NCBI GenBank assembly: GCA_030272155.1
Contig: CP126192.1
Span: 8,280,501 to 8,344,500 of the forward strand
Direction of reading: 5' to 3'
Length of the DNA: 64,000 nt
From: Tetradesmus obliquus
Lineage: Eukaryota; Chlorophyta; Chlorophyceae; Sphaeropleales; Scenedesmaceae
Within the stretch, counting starts at the first letter, position 1, and every line of letters starts with the position of its first letter. The notes below the pieces were generated by a model. The model was not told where the DNA came from, did no database searches, and saw only the letters and a list, made by a program, of their open reading frames with translations. Positions 36,031-48,846 of the stretch are shown here, piece after piece. The translations under genes and the position numbers were made by a program.

Positions 36031-36725
36031 TCAAATTTGAACGAGTTTAAACTCCAGAGCAGTGGCAGCAACACCGGCACCCAAGTTGTCTGCACCGACA
36101 TTGAGACCCTGGCCAGCTGCAAACCGTATGCCTGCATTACGGTAATTGCCGAATGGTATTAGAAGCAGAGCGCATGTGCACAGGAATGCGGTTAGCCCCA
36201 TCTCGAAAGGAGCGGCACGCCTCAAGGCATGGGTAAGGTTGATGGCCGTGTCCAGAAGACGTTGAACGAGACTGTACAACAGCAGCACAGCAACGTCTGC
36301 GACAACGTCTGCGACAAAGGTTGGGATATGAAGCAAATAACCATCATACTATCAGGCGAACCACCCTGAGCTAGATTACTGTCAGTGGTGAGCGCAGCGT
36401 GGCTCGGCTTTCAAACAAGTTTCAAATTTGCATATGTCTGACGTAGCGGGCACGAACAGGCAGGACGCCTCCTGCTGCCTGCCTCAGCGTGCGCTTCACG
36501 AGGCCACTGGGAGAACAACTGCACCGGCGAAGTAAAATGTAATTGGTTGCTTTTTCTGTGTATAATTATCCTGCAGTCTCGTCTGGTAAGTGATGCTCAT
36601 TGCTGTCCTCAGGGGATAACACATGGGAGCTTCACCACGACCTTCACCGGTGACCAGGCCTAGGCCTGTGATCAGCCAAAAAATCTGCAGCACCCTGTAA
36701 GGTAGAACAGGTTTTGGAGTTGGTT
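36031..36725 (-). CDS. Possible small membrane protein (uncertain model)
   Basis: An open frame ending at 36031 encodes hydrophobic segments (VAVLLLYSLVQRLLDTAINL; MGLTAFLCTCALLLIPFG). An upstream segment near 36690-36650 after a TTACAG acceptor reads VLQIFWLITGLGLV. GTCGCAG acceptors at about 36308 and 36320 could join them. No family is recognised, no ATG for the full protein was found, and composition is more AT-rich than the neighbouring genes. It could be chance. Confidence 0.22.
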
Positions 36726-37123
36726 CGAGCAAAAAACAAGTGTTTGCTTAGGAACCCGGCAAAGGTCACCTTGCTATCTCTGAGATACTTTGAGTCAAAG
36801 CGACTTTACCTGCCAGGCGCCATAGAATGGTGACCATACGCCTGTTCACCATACGCCGGGCCATATGGCCCATATGCATATAAGCCTTAGGCCACACACA
36901 GTGTGCACACGTGTCTGCTCATTGGGTGCTCCGAGCACCACGGTCCAGTCCCAGCTGTGCACATGTGGTTGCTCCCCGCACCATCTGCAAGTCGACATTC
37001 AACCACTGCTTGCTGCGCAATGTGGCCAATGTGTTGGGCTGGGGCACAAGGTGAGCATATCGCAATACAGCAATTGCTGACAGGGGCTTCTGACCAGCCT
37101 TGCAGGATGCAGCTTGCAGTTGA

Positions 37124-37140
37124 CTGCTGCTGCTGCTGCT

Positions 37141-37170
<30 letters not shown>
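37124..37170. repeat. CTG tract passing into a GCG/CGG tract
   Basis: About six CTG triplets are followed by about ten GCG triplets. No exon is assigned here. The stretch 36726-37958 otherwise shows no supported gene and contains the promoter of KU70. Confidence 0.9.
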
Positions 37171-37171
<1 letters not shown>

Positions 37172-37958
37172 GCACGTCTGCTAGCAGTGCTCCTGTTGAT
37201 AGATTCAGTCTGACTGAATGCCAGACTGGCAGCTCTGCATGCGCAGCTGCCGATGATGCCAGTGGTATGGTTGGGGGCCCTCCCTTGCTGATGCAGACAT
37301 ATCAAGGTTTTTGCATACAGCGCGTACTAAGCTACAAGCAAGCACGTTCATGGAAGTTGCATTGGTGTACCAGTGCGAACACACCGGTACTTTCTGCCTT
37401 CGAATCTGATGTTGCGTACAAGGCAGCCATGTGGTCGTCAGCAACTTGCTTGAAGCCCTGCTACAGGCTTCCTGTGTATGTTCAAATCGCCTGTCCCCTA
37501 GAATTGCGTGGCAACTACACACGTCGCAACTGCTAATCGTTACTTGTGTTTCGTAATTCCTGTTGGCCTCTGGAAGCTTGAACATCAAGCATTGCAGGGC
37601 GCACGTTTGCTGTTGTACTGCTGTGTGATCAACTGCTTGCACAGTCTACATGCTAGCTACTCAGGCGCCCCTTCATTGAATACCTAAACTGCCTTCAACT
37701 TTCAAGCCAAGTTTTGGGGACTTTCCGGCAGAGCAGCTGGTCTTGTCAGAACATGGGCTGTCATGACGTTCTTGTCACGCTCGGAACCACACGTGAAGCG
37801 TCGAGAGCAGCCAACATTCGAACACAAATGCTTGAAAGTATCCGTCATATAGTGAACAGCGCAGCAAGTGTCCGTTTGACTGCCAGGCGTACCTTCCGTA
37901 GTTCCAAGGCTGTGCATATGCTCGTCAGGAGCAGCGTAGCTGCCGTGAACACATAAAA

Positions 37959-38419
37959 ATGGCTGACGAAGAGTACGATCCGGATGCACTGGATGCCAAG
38001 GAGGAGGAGGACGATGACAGCGTGAGCCAGCAGGGGATCTGCTGCACATGCTGTGCCAAGCAACAGCACGAGTGCAGCATGCTGATATGAGCCACACTGC
38101 TGCTGTTGTTTTGCCAAATGCAGCATGAGTCCAGCAAGGAGCGCATCATCGCACTCATCGATGCAGACCAGTCCATGCTGGCTACGTTTGAGGACGATGT
38201 GAGCGCAGGGGCCCTGTGCAGTGCAGTACATGCAGCGCTGGTAGGACAGGGTGGATCGCGCGCAACAGCAGCAGCGGCAGCGCAGCGCCTTTGTTGCATG
38301 GCAGCTGTGCAGCAGCTGCTGCGGCAGCAAAAGTTGATGCAGAACCGTCCATGCTGGCCACGTTTGAGGATGACTTGAGCGTTGAGGGCATGCACAGTGC
38401 CTTTGTTGCATAGCAGCGG

Positions 38420-38452
<33 letters not shown>

Positions 38453-39511
38453 GCAGGTTGTGGTGTTGGCAACAGCTGCGCTGAGTGCAACAGCTCAGGC
38501 ATTGGGCTGCTGCGTCTGTGCGCATCGTTCCTTGGCAGTTACAAGCAAACTGCGCAGCGCTTGCTGCCTCCCAACATTTGCGCAGACAGCTCCTGTGTTC
38601 GTAAAGTGAACCACAATCCATGTACTGCCCTGCTGCTGCCGCTGCTGCTGCTGCCGCTGCTGCTGCTGCCGCTGCAGGGTACGGAGCGCAGCTACCTGGC
38701 CTGGGCCATGTTCCTGCTGGAGCAGCAGTGCAGCGCGCGCATACGCGCCAGCCCCAATGACGAGATCGGCGTCATCTTCTATAGCACGGTGAGACTGCTG
38801 CCCCATCCATAGCCGTAACTGCACAGGCACTGGAGCAGTGTGCGCATACGCGTCAGGGCCATGTGAGCCAGCCAGTTCTGAGATCTGCGTCATCTTCTGC
38901 AGCATGGTCCGATGCACTGCTGCTGCAGCAGGAGCAGCCGCGCGCCTGCAATATAGCACGCCTGTACTGCTGCTGCGCCGTGCGCAACTGCATCCGCCTC
39001 ATCTTGTTTCCCTGCAGAAGCAACGCATGAGTCTGGTTTACATGCAGACTCTGTCTTGCCACCTCCTGGGGTGAAACCATGCTCCTTGAAACACCCCGCT
39101 ACCCTGCACAAGCAACGCAGTGAGTCTGGTGACCATGCGCCTGTCTCACTGTCTGCCTGTTTTGTTCTGTTGGGAAATAAACCACGCATCTTGCCTCTGG
39201 CACGCTTGAATCCTGCAGAAGCAGCGCAGCGAGTCTGATGAGCTGCGCTCCTTTGAGCACGTCTGGGAGCACGTGGCGCTGGCGCCGCCAGATGCGGGCA
39301 CCATCCGCAAGCTGAGGGACTTCCAGGGTGAGCTATGTTACATATATGTTACACGACTGTTACAAGACTGTTATCCCTTTGACAGTGGTGTTGGATGCCA
39401 GGTGCATGCGAAGTCAGCGCGTGGCATTCTGCATGGCGGGATGCAGCTGTTACCCTTGTCGTGTTGAACCGTGACTGTTCTGCACATACCATGCGGCGAC
39501 TCTGTCGCCGA

Positions 39512-39555
<44 letters not shown>

Positions 39556-40577
39556 TTATGTCTTGTGCAGAGGCCAGCTTTCAGGATCAGCCGGGCTGTG
39601 ATGACGTGGCTGCAGCGCCAGGCAGGGCAGCAGAGGACCTCAAGAATGGGCTGTGGGCCTGCTGGGACCTGCTCACAAAGTGGGTGCACCAGCTGCAACA
39701 CAGCAATGCACTCAAGCGTGTGTGCTGTGCTTGTGTGCTTGCATGCTGTTGTGTGTCCTGTCATGCAGTGACAGGCTAGAGCCCGCTGGCAGATCATTAT
39801 GTTGCCTTGTGGGGGTCCTGCTGTGGAGTGCTGATGCGCTGCTATTCAGTGTGATCTAAACAGCCGTGCTATTCAGTGTGATCTACACAGCCGTGCTATT
39901 CAGTGTGATTTAAACAGCTGTGCGTCTGCTGCATGGCCGAAGTAACCTGCCCGCCTGCTGGCTGTTGTCTGCAGGGGTGGTGCAGCCAGTGCGCGGGTTG
40001 ACAAGAGCCTGCTCATATTCACCAACAACCCCGAACCTTGTTTTCTAGACAGACCTGCCATGCCAGCTTTGTTGATTTTACCTGCTGTCTTGCAGGGGTG
40101 GTGCAGCCAGTGCGCGTGTTGACAAGAGCCTGCTCATATTCACCAACAACCCCGACCCGCTGCATGACGCAGGCAGCGCAGCACCACACCTACGGTGAGC
40201 GGCTGCAGCAGCCATTAGCTGCGCTGCTGTTGTGGCATACATTGCCAGCCAACTAGCTCAGCAGCGCTTGCATGATGCCTTTTCTAGTAACGAAGCGCCA
40301 CACATATACTGTGAGCCCCTGTGGCTGGGAGAACACCCGGCTGCAGCACTATTCACTGATGTTGCAGCAGGCATCTGCGCCCCGTTGTCGCAATTGTGGT
40401 CAAACAGCACCCTGTAGAGAAGCATCAGCTGGTCGCCAGCTTCCTTCACACAGCAAGGATCTATTGCACCTGTGTTGTGCATGTGCTGTTGCAGGGAGCA
40501 GCTGCACAGCCGTGCACGGGAGCTGGGGGGCCTGGCTGTGTCAATAGAGGTGGTGCCGCTGGTGCAGGTGGGCATGG

Positions 40578-40630
<53 letters not shown>

Positions 40631-40976
40631 CCCTGCTGTGTCGATAGAAGTGGTTGCGCTGGTGCCGGTGGACATGCCTGCTGCTGCTGCTTCAGGCACC
40701 TGCTGTCGTTGCTGCGGGCACATGCTAGCAACTGTTTCATGGAAGTGCCGTAGAACCTGTGGCAGGTGGCTGACAGTTGAGCTCTTGCGTGATTTCTGCG
40801 TGTGCCACATTCGTACGCTCCTGCTGACTCTGCTGCTGGCGCTGCTGCTACTACTGCTGCTGCTGCTGCAGCTGTCTGGCCCATCTGCCTTTGACTACGG
40901 CCCCTTCTGGCGGGGGCTGGTGCAGGAGGCCAGCTCAGCAGCTCGACTAACACTCTGACTGTCACTATGTGATGTT

Positions 40977-41042
<66 letters not shown>

Positions 41043-44018
41043 CTGCCGCTGCTGCAGCTGTCTGACCCAGCGGCCTTCGACTATGGCCCCTTCTGGCGGG
41101 GGCTGCTGCAGGAGGCCAGCTCAGCAGCACGGGGCTGTGAGGATGGGCTGGCTGAGGCGGGGCAGGCTGCTGCTTTGCAAATGGATGAGGCGCCGGAGAG
41201 CCTGCTGGTGCGCTGCATGACTTGATGTGGATTCAAGCTGACTGTTGTGTGCCTCACAGCTGCTGCTGTGGGATGAGCAATGCACAGCTGCGCTTCATGC
41301 GGCAGGGTCAACACATTTCTGTGGCTGTTGCGTACATAAGCACTGGCAGCATTGGCAGCGTGGGGCTGTGAGGATGGGCTGGCTGAGGCGGGGCAGGCTG
41401 CTGCTTTGCAAATGGATGAGGCGCCTGGGAGCCTGCTGGTGGGTGAAGTTCTTTATAATAGTTGCAAGCTGACTGTTTTTGTGTGTCTCGCAGCATGCTG
41501 CTGAGGTGCGTTTATGCAGAGTTGTGCTGCATACGGCAAACACGATTGATTTTGTTGGCAGTTGCTGGCATTGGCATCAGGCCAAGGTGGACGGCGTGCT
41601 CGGCATCAATGTGTGCATTGCCTGCACGCAATCACAGCGTGTGGCAGAGGCCTGTTGCCTTACGGCTGTTGTACAAGCATTGCACAACATCATGCTGTTC
41701 AAATGTTAGCACCTCCCGTTGCAAGCCAGGGTCGATCGTGTGCGCAGCATCAACCTGCGCATCGCGCGCAAGCGGCTGACATGCTCGTGCTTGACATGTG
41801 CCATGTGCTGCTGCGCACACTGTTGATGTTTGCGCAGGCCAAGGTGGACCGTGTGCGCGGCATCAACCTGCGCATCGCGCGCAAGCGTCCGCTGGCGGCG
41901 CTCACGTGGAGCCTAGCGCCAGGCCTCAAGATAGGCGTGCAGGTGCGGCCAGCGCGGTGCCTTGTGCTGTGGTGATTGCCGCAGCTGTTGTGTGTTTGGC
42001 CTGAGTGTCGCTCACGTGAAGCCTGGCGTCGAGGCTCAGGATTGGCATGCACGTGCGCGCAGTGCTGTGCCATGTGATTTGTTGATTGCCGTAGCTTACC
42101 ACTGCCCTGACGTCTCACTTATTTGCCACAAGAATGCTAGAGGCATAGGGGCTTGTGGGTTTGGGCTGGCTGCGCTCATGTGGAGCCTGGCGCCAGGCCT
42201 CAAGATAGGCGTGCAGGTGCGGCCAGGGGTTGTGGGGTTGTTGAGGCCAGCAGCTGCTGGTAGTGTAGTGTGATATAGCTTGAGTGGACACAGGTTACTG
42301 GATGCAAATTGGGGATTGTGACAGAGCTCTTGAGCCGGCAGACACTAGCCTGAGATCTTTTTCACCAACGTTGGTTTCTTGGCATGCTCACAATTGGTTG
42401 TATTTGGTGGCATACGCGCTTGCTGGAGGCAAGCGTGCATCGTGCTTCGCCCACACCCGTGCATCTGTCCCCTCTGCGCTGCATTTCACTCTGCTGCGCT
42501 GTGCTGCAGTTGTATGGCATGGTACGGATCGCCAAGCGCCCCGCTCACAAGTACATCACACCTACACCTTGTGTGACACACCCAACCGTGCTCGACATGC
42601 CTATGCCGTCTGCATGTTGCTGCGCTGCAGCTGTACGGCATGGTGCAGATTGCCAAGCGCCCCGCGCACAAGTACATCACGCGGGACAAGGCTGACCTGG
42701 TCACCTCCAGCAATGCCCTGGTGGCAGCAGACACAGGCACCATTCTGCCCAGTGTGCAGCACAAGGCCTTTGTACCCGACAAGAAGCTGGAGGGGCGCTT
42801 TGACAAGGTGGGCATATGTTACATGACATGTTACATGTGTTGCGTTTCTGGTACAAGCGGAGGTGCAGCACAAGGCAGCAGACACCGGCACCATCCTGCC
42901 GAATGTACAGCACAAGGCGTTTGCACCCTACAAGAAGCTGGAGGGGCCATTTGACAAGGTGCACATGTGTTATATAACATGTTGCATGTATGTTACAAGC
43001 GGGGGTGCAGTGTAAGGCAGCAGACACAGGCACCATCCTGCCCAGTGTGCAGCACAAGGCCTTTGTACCCGACAAGAAGCTGGAGGGGCGCTTTGACAAG
43101 GTACAGAAGCGTTACAGTCATGTTACATGAGATTTGGCCTTTGTTCAAAAAGGGTGTGCATCACAAGGCAGCACACACCGGCGCCACCCTGCCTAGTGTG
43201 CAGCACAAGGCATTCGTGCCTGGTAAGAAGCAAAAGGGGCGGTTTGAGAAGCTGCAGGCAACCTTTTTGTTGACGCTGATGTTGAATGATGACATGTAAC
43301 TTGTTACTTCGTGATCTGCGTGTCCGCATGTTTCAACAGGTGATGCTGAGCAGAGCAGAAGAGCGGGAGCTGCGCACCCTGCGGCCCAAGGGCCTGACCC
43401 TGCTGGGCTTCAAGCCTGCATCATGCTTGAAGGACAGCCACCAGCTAGGACCCAGCAGGTGCGAGTGATTCTGCTACTGCTGCTGCTGTAAAAAGGCAGT
43501 GGCATGCTGTGCTCTGTCAGCGTGTACACGCATTTGTTGTGGACTGTATCATGACAAGGCAGCTGGAAGGTGATAAGTCTGCTGCAGCAACTGCTGCGGC
43601 AGGCGACAAGTTGCTGCTGCCTCTGCAGCAGACAACGCAATGCTGCTGCTGCTGCTACCCTTGTGCTTGCAGGTTTGTGTACCCAGATGAGCGTTGGCTA
43701 AAAGGCAGCACGGCGGCCTATGTCGCGCTTTACAGGGCATGCACTGTGGGCAGGGGTGAGCGGCCCATCCCCTAAATATGTGCTGCAGCATGACATGGCC
43801 ATGCCATTGCATGATACATACTGCCATGATGTGCCCCCTGTCCATTTGTTCAAACATATCCAGCAAAAGTGCAGGCGTCGTATCGTATTGCTCAGCCATG
43901 CGTTGCATTGGGGCGCTGCTGTTGTAATACTTGGTGAAACGGTATGTGCAGTTTGTGGATGGCAACGCCAATGCTGCTGCTGCTGCGGATGCCTTTTTTC
44001 TCCAGCATCTAATGCAAA

Positions 44019-44052
<34 letters not shown>

Positions 44053-45468
44053 TTTCTTGGCATCCAGAGGAGCCGCTGATGGCCGTGTGCAGCTACGTGC
44101 CGCGCTCCGGCGGCATGCCCAGCCTGGCGGCAATGCTGCCGCAGCGGCCGGGCTACGAGACAGGCGATGACGGCACGGTAAGGCATTACTCTTACGTAGA
44201 TGAGTGAGCTTCAGTTTCTATCACTGCAGCATGTGGGTCTGCGGTTCAGCTTTCTGAAGCCAGCACAAGGGCAGCTCTTTCATTGAGAAGTTGTGTTGCT
44301 TGTTTCAAAAGCAGTTGTTGAGAAATCAGCAGCTAGTTGCCTAGCCACAGTGACGTGTGTGTGCCGCATTGGCGGCACGCCCAGCCTGGCAGCAAGTTGC
44401 CGCAGTGGCCAGGCTACGAGACATGCAACGACAGCACAGTACGCGGCTGCCAGGCTGTGCTTGTTTTGGGCTATTGTTGCAGCGTGTGTATTAACAGCGT
44501 GTGGTTTTGGGCCTGAGATGAGGCCAAAACTAGAACAGAGGCTGATGTGGTGCGGCAGCAGCATGTGGCAGGGTTGACAAGTATAGCCATCTGTATGTGC
44601 CGCAGTTGTTGTGCCCCTTGCAGGTGCAGCTGGTGGACAGCCCTGGCTTTCACATGCTGCTGCTGCCGCCCCTGCGGGATGACCGTGCACACAGGATGAT
44701 GATGTGCATCACCACCTGCTGCTGTTTGTGTCCTGCAGGTGCAGCTGGTGACAGCCGAGAACAAAAATCAACACCGAACAGCTCGACAGCCACCGACGCG
44801 TGTTATTGTGTGCCTGCCTGTTTTATTTTTGCGCGTCGCACATGCAGCTAGTGGACAGCCCTGGCTTCCACATGCTGCTGCTGCCCTTCATAATATGGCG
44901 CACGCACAATATCTTCTCTGCCCTGCCGCCTGCTGTTATGTGTCAACTGCAGGTGCAGCTGGTGGACAGCCCTGGCTTCCACATGCTGCTGCTGCCGTTC
45001 AGGGACGACGCGCATCCACAATACTCTGTGTTCCTGCCGCCTTCTGTTGTTTGCCCCCTGCAGGTGCAGCTGGTAGACAGCCCTGGATTCCACATGCTGC
45101 TGCTGCCCTTCAGGGACGATGTGCGGGCGCCCGAAGCGGAGCAGGCCATGCTGAAGCGGCTGGACGGCGTGCCACCACGCGCAAGCAACGATCAGGTGGG
45201 CGCAGGCGCTGATGTTCTATGAGTAGGCTACGCTCAAGGGTGCCTAGGGAGTAGCCAAATTGCTACACTAAACAGAAAAGCTACACTCAAAGTAGCCTAC
45301 TACTTTTGCGTATGTAGATGCTGTGAGTGCGTACAGCACTCGTAAGCGGCTGCTGCGTTGTAGTTCGTTTGCAGCAGCAGTATGCGCGTATGTTTGTGCC
45401 GGTGACGTGGTGGTGCTGCATGCTGCTGCCAGCTGTCGTGCGTGCAGAGGTGCCTGCTGCATCTGCAT

Positions 45469-45500
<32 letters not shown>

Positions 45501-46190
45501 CTGCTGTTGTCTGCTGTGGCGGCTCACGCTACTCATGGTTTCCCCAGATAGCCTCACAGCAGGCTGATCTTATGTCTACCGCCACATATAATGAGGCACG
45601 CTGCTGCTGCTGCTGCTGCTGCCGCTGCTGCTGCTGCTGCTGCTACCATCCATGTTGCTGCTGCCGAGGCGCTCATCAGCGCCTTGAGCCTAGACATTCC
45701 CGGGGAGCCGCCTTTCAGCAGCATTCTAACTGAAAAGGGCTGATGCTGCTGCTGTTGTGCCAGGTTGCTGCTGCCGAGGCGCTGATCAGCGCCTTGAGCC
45801 TAGACATTCCCGGGGAGCCGCCTTTCAGCAGCATTCTAACTGAAAAGGGCTGCTGCTGCTGCTGCTGTTGTGCCAGGTTGCTGCTGCCGAGGCGCTCATC
45901 AGCGCCTTGAGCCTAGACATTCCCGGGGAGCCGCCTTTCAGCAGCATTCTAACTGAAAAGGGCTGCTGCTGCTGCTGCTGCTGTTGTGCCAGGTTGCTGC
46001 TGCCGAGGCGCTCATCAGCGCCTTGAGCCTAGACATTCCCGGGGAGCCGCCTTTCAGCAGCATTCTAACTGAAAAGGGCTGCTGCTGCTGCTGCTGCTGT
46101 TGTGCCAGGTTGCTGCTGCCGAGGCGCTGATCAGCGCCTTGAGCCTAGACATTCCCGGGGAGCCGCCTTTCAGCAGCATTCTAACTGAAA

Positions 46191-46227
<37 letters not shown>

Positions 46228-46318
46228 TGCCAGGTTGCTGCTGCCGAGGCGCTGATCAGCGCCTTGAGCCTAGACATTGCCGGGGAGCCGCCTTTCAGCA
46301 GCATTCTAACTGAAAAGG

Positions 46319-46349
<31 letters not shown>

Positions 46350-47249
46350 TGCCAGGTTGCTGCTGCCGAGGCGCTCATCAGCGCCTTGAGCCTAGACATT
46401 CCCGGGGAGCTGCCTTTCAGCAGCATTCTCACTGAAAACTGCTGCTGCTGCTGCTGCTGCTGCTGTTGTGCCAGGTTGCTGCTGCCGAGGCGCTCATCAG
46501 CGCCTTGAGCCTAGACATTCCCGGGGAGCTGCCTTTCAGCAGCATTCTCACTGAAAACTGCTGCTGCTGCTGCTGCTGCTGCTGTTGTGCCAGGTTGCTG
46601 CTGCCGAGGCGCTCATCAGCGCCTTGAGCCTAGACATTCCCGGGGAGCTGCCTTTCAGCAGCATTCTCACTGAAAAGGGCTGCTGCTGCTGCTGTTGTGC
46701 CAGGTTGCTGCTGCCGAGGCGCTGATCAGCGCCTTGAGCCTAGACATTCCCGGGGAGCCGCCTTTCAGCAGCATTCTCACTGAAAACTGCTGCTGCTGCT
46801 GCTGCTGCTGCTGTTGTGCCAGGTTGCTGCTGCCGAGGCGCTCATCAGCGCCTTGAGCCTAGACATTCCCGGGGAGCTGCCTTTCAGCAGCATTCTCACT
46901 GAAAACTGCTGCTGCTGCTGCTGCTGCTGCTGTTGTGCCAGGTTGCTGCTGCCGAGGCGCTCATCAGCGCCTTGAGCCTAGACATTCCCGGGGAGCTGCC
47001 TTTCAGCAGCATTCTCACTGAAAAGGGCTGCTGCTGCTGCTGTTGTGCCAGGTTGCTGCTGCCGAGGCGCTGATCAGCGCCTTGAGCCTAGACATTCCCG
47101 GGGAGCCGCCTTTCAGCAGCATTCTCACTGAAAACTGCTGCTGCTGCTGCTGCTGCTGTTGTGCCAGGTTGCTGCTGCCGAGGCGCTCATCAGCGCCTTG
47201 AGCCTAGACATTCCCGGGGAGCTGCCTTTCAGCAGCATTCTCACTGAAA

Positions 47250-47283
<34 letters not shown>

Positions 47284-47371
47284 TGCCAGGTTGCTGCTGC
47301 CGAGGCGCTCATCAGCGCCTTGAGCCTAGACATTCCCGGGGAGCTGCCTTTCAGCAGCATTCTCACTGAAA

Positions 47372-47405
<34 letters not shown>

Positions 47406-47612
47406 TGCCAGGTTGCTGCTGCCGAGGCGCTCATCAGCGCCTTGAGCCTAGACATTCCCGGGGAGCTGCCTTTCAGCAGCATTCTCACTGAAAACTGCTG
47501 CTGCTGCTGCTGCTGCTGCTGTTGTGCCAGGTTGCTGCTGCCGAGGCGCTCATCAGCGCCTTGAGCCTAGACATTCCCGGGGAGCTGCCTTTCAGCAGCA
47601 TTCTCACTGAAA

Positions 47613-47646
<34 letters not shown>

Positions 47647-47850
47647 TGCCAGGTTGCTGCTGCCGAGGCGCTCATCAGCGCCTTGAGCCTAGACATTCCC
47701 GGGGAGCCGCCTTTCAGCAGCATTCTCACTGAAAACTGCTGCTGCTGCTGCTGCTGCTGTTGTGCCAGGTTGCTGCTGCCGAGGCGCTCATCAGCGCCTT
47801 GAGCCTAGACATTCCCGGGGAGCTGCCTTTCAGCAGCATTCTCACTGAAA

Positions 47851-47884
<34 letters not shown>

Positions 47885-48091
47885 TGCCAGGTTGCTGCTG
47901 CCGAGGCGCTCATCAGCGCCTTGAGCCTAGACATTCCCGGGGAGCTGCCTTTCAGCAGCATTCTCACTGAAAACTGCTGCTGCTGCTGCTGCTGCTGCTG
48001 TTGTGCCAGGTTGCTGCTGCCGAGGCGCTCATCAGCGCCTTGAGCCTAGACATTCCCGGGGAGCTGCCTTTCAGCAGCATTCTCACTGAAA

Positions 48092-48128
<37 letters not shown>

Positions 48129-48332
48129 TGCCAGGTTGCTGCTGCCGAGGCGCTCATCAGCGCCTTGAGCCTAGACATTCCCGGGGAGCCGCCTTTCAGC
48201 AGCATTCTCACTGAAAACTGCTGCTGCTGCTGCTGCTGCTGTTGTGCCAGGTTGCTGCTGCCGAGGCGCTCATCAGCGCCTTGAGCCTAGACATTCCCGG
48301 GGAGCTGCCTTTCAGCAGCATTCTCACTGAAA

Positions 48333-48366
<34 letters not shown>

Positions 48367-48769
48367 TGCCAGGTTGCTGCTGCCGAGGCGCTCATCAGCG
48401 CCTTGAGCCTAGACATTCCCGGGGAGCCGCCCTTCAGCAGCACCCTCATCGACAACCCACACCTGGCCCGGTACTGGCAGGTGCTGGAGGTGAGCCTGCT
48501 GCTGCTGCTGCTGCTCCTGTTGCAGTGCTGCTGCTGCTGTTGCAGTGCTTTTGCTGGGGTTACAGCTGCCTGGCTAGTGCTGTGGCATCGTCTAGAGCCA
48601 CACCATGCAAGGTACTGGTAAGTGCTGGAGGTGAGGCGGCTGCTGCGGCTCCTACTGCCGCTGCTGCTGAGGTGGTTGACAGTGAGATTGCAGTTTACAA
48701 GCAAGCAGTCAAACGAAAGTGATGTATGCAGTTAAGGATCCAACCGGGTGGATCAGCTGCCCTAACAAC

Positions 48770-48846
<77 letters not shown>

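Noticed and set aside
36840..36885. Clustered CCATACGCC and CCATATGGCCCATATG palindromes
   Set aside because: Short and unsupported by neighbouring features; could be chance in AT-richer DNA.
45651..48440. Regular array resembling a CRISPR locus
   Set aside because: The conserved part is ~85-95 bases of exon, and the variable part is only CTG tract length. There are no unique spacers and the context is eukaryotic.
45651..48440. Array as a transposon or retroelement cluster
   Set aside because: Units lack terminal repeats, target-site duplications or coding capacity, and they match the adjoining exon exactly in position and orientation.
45651..48440. Array as a coding repeat adding peptide units to KU70
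   Set aside because: Units lack donors, and reading through shifts frame into TGA/TAG. The last copy alone gives a Ku-like continuation.
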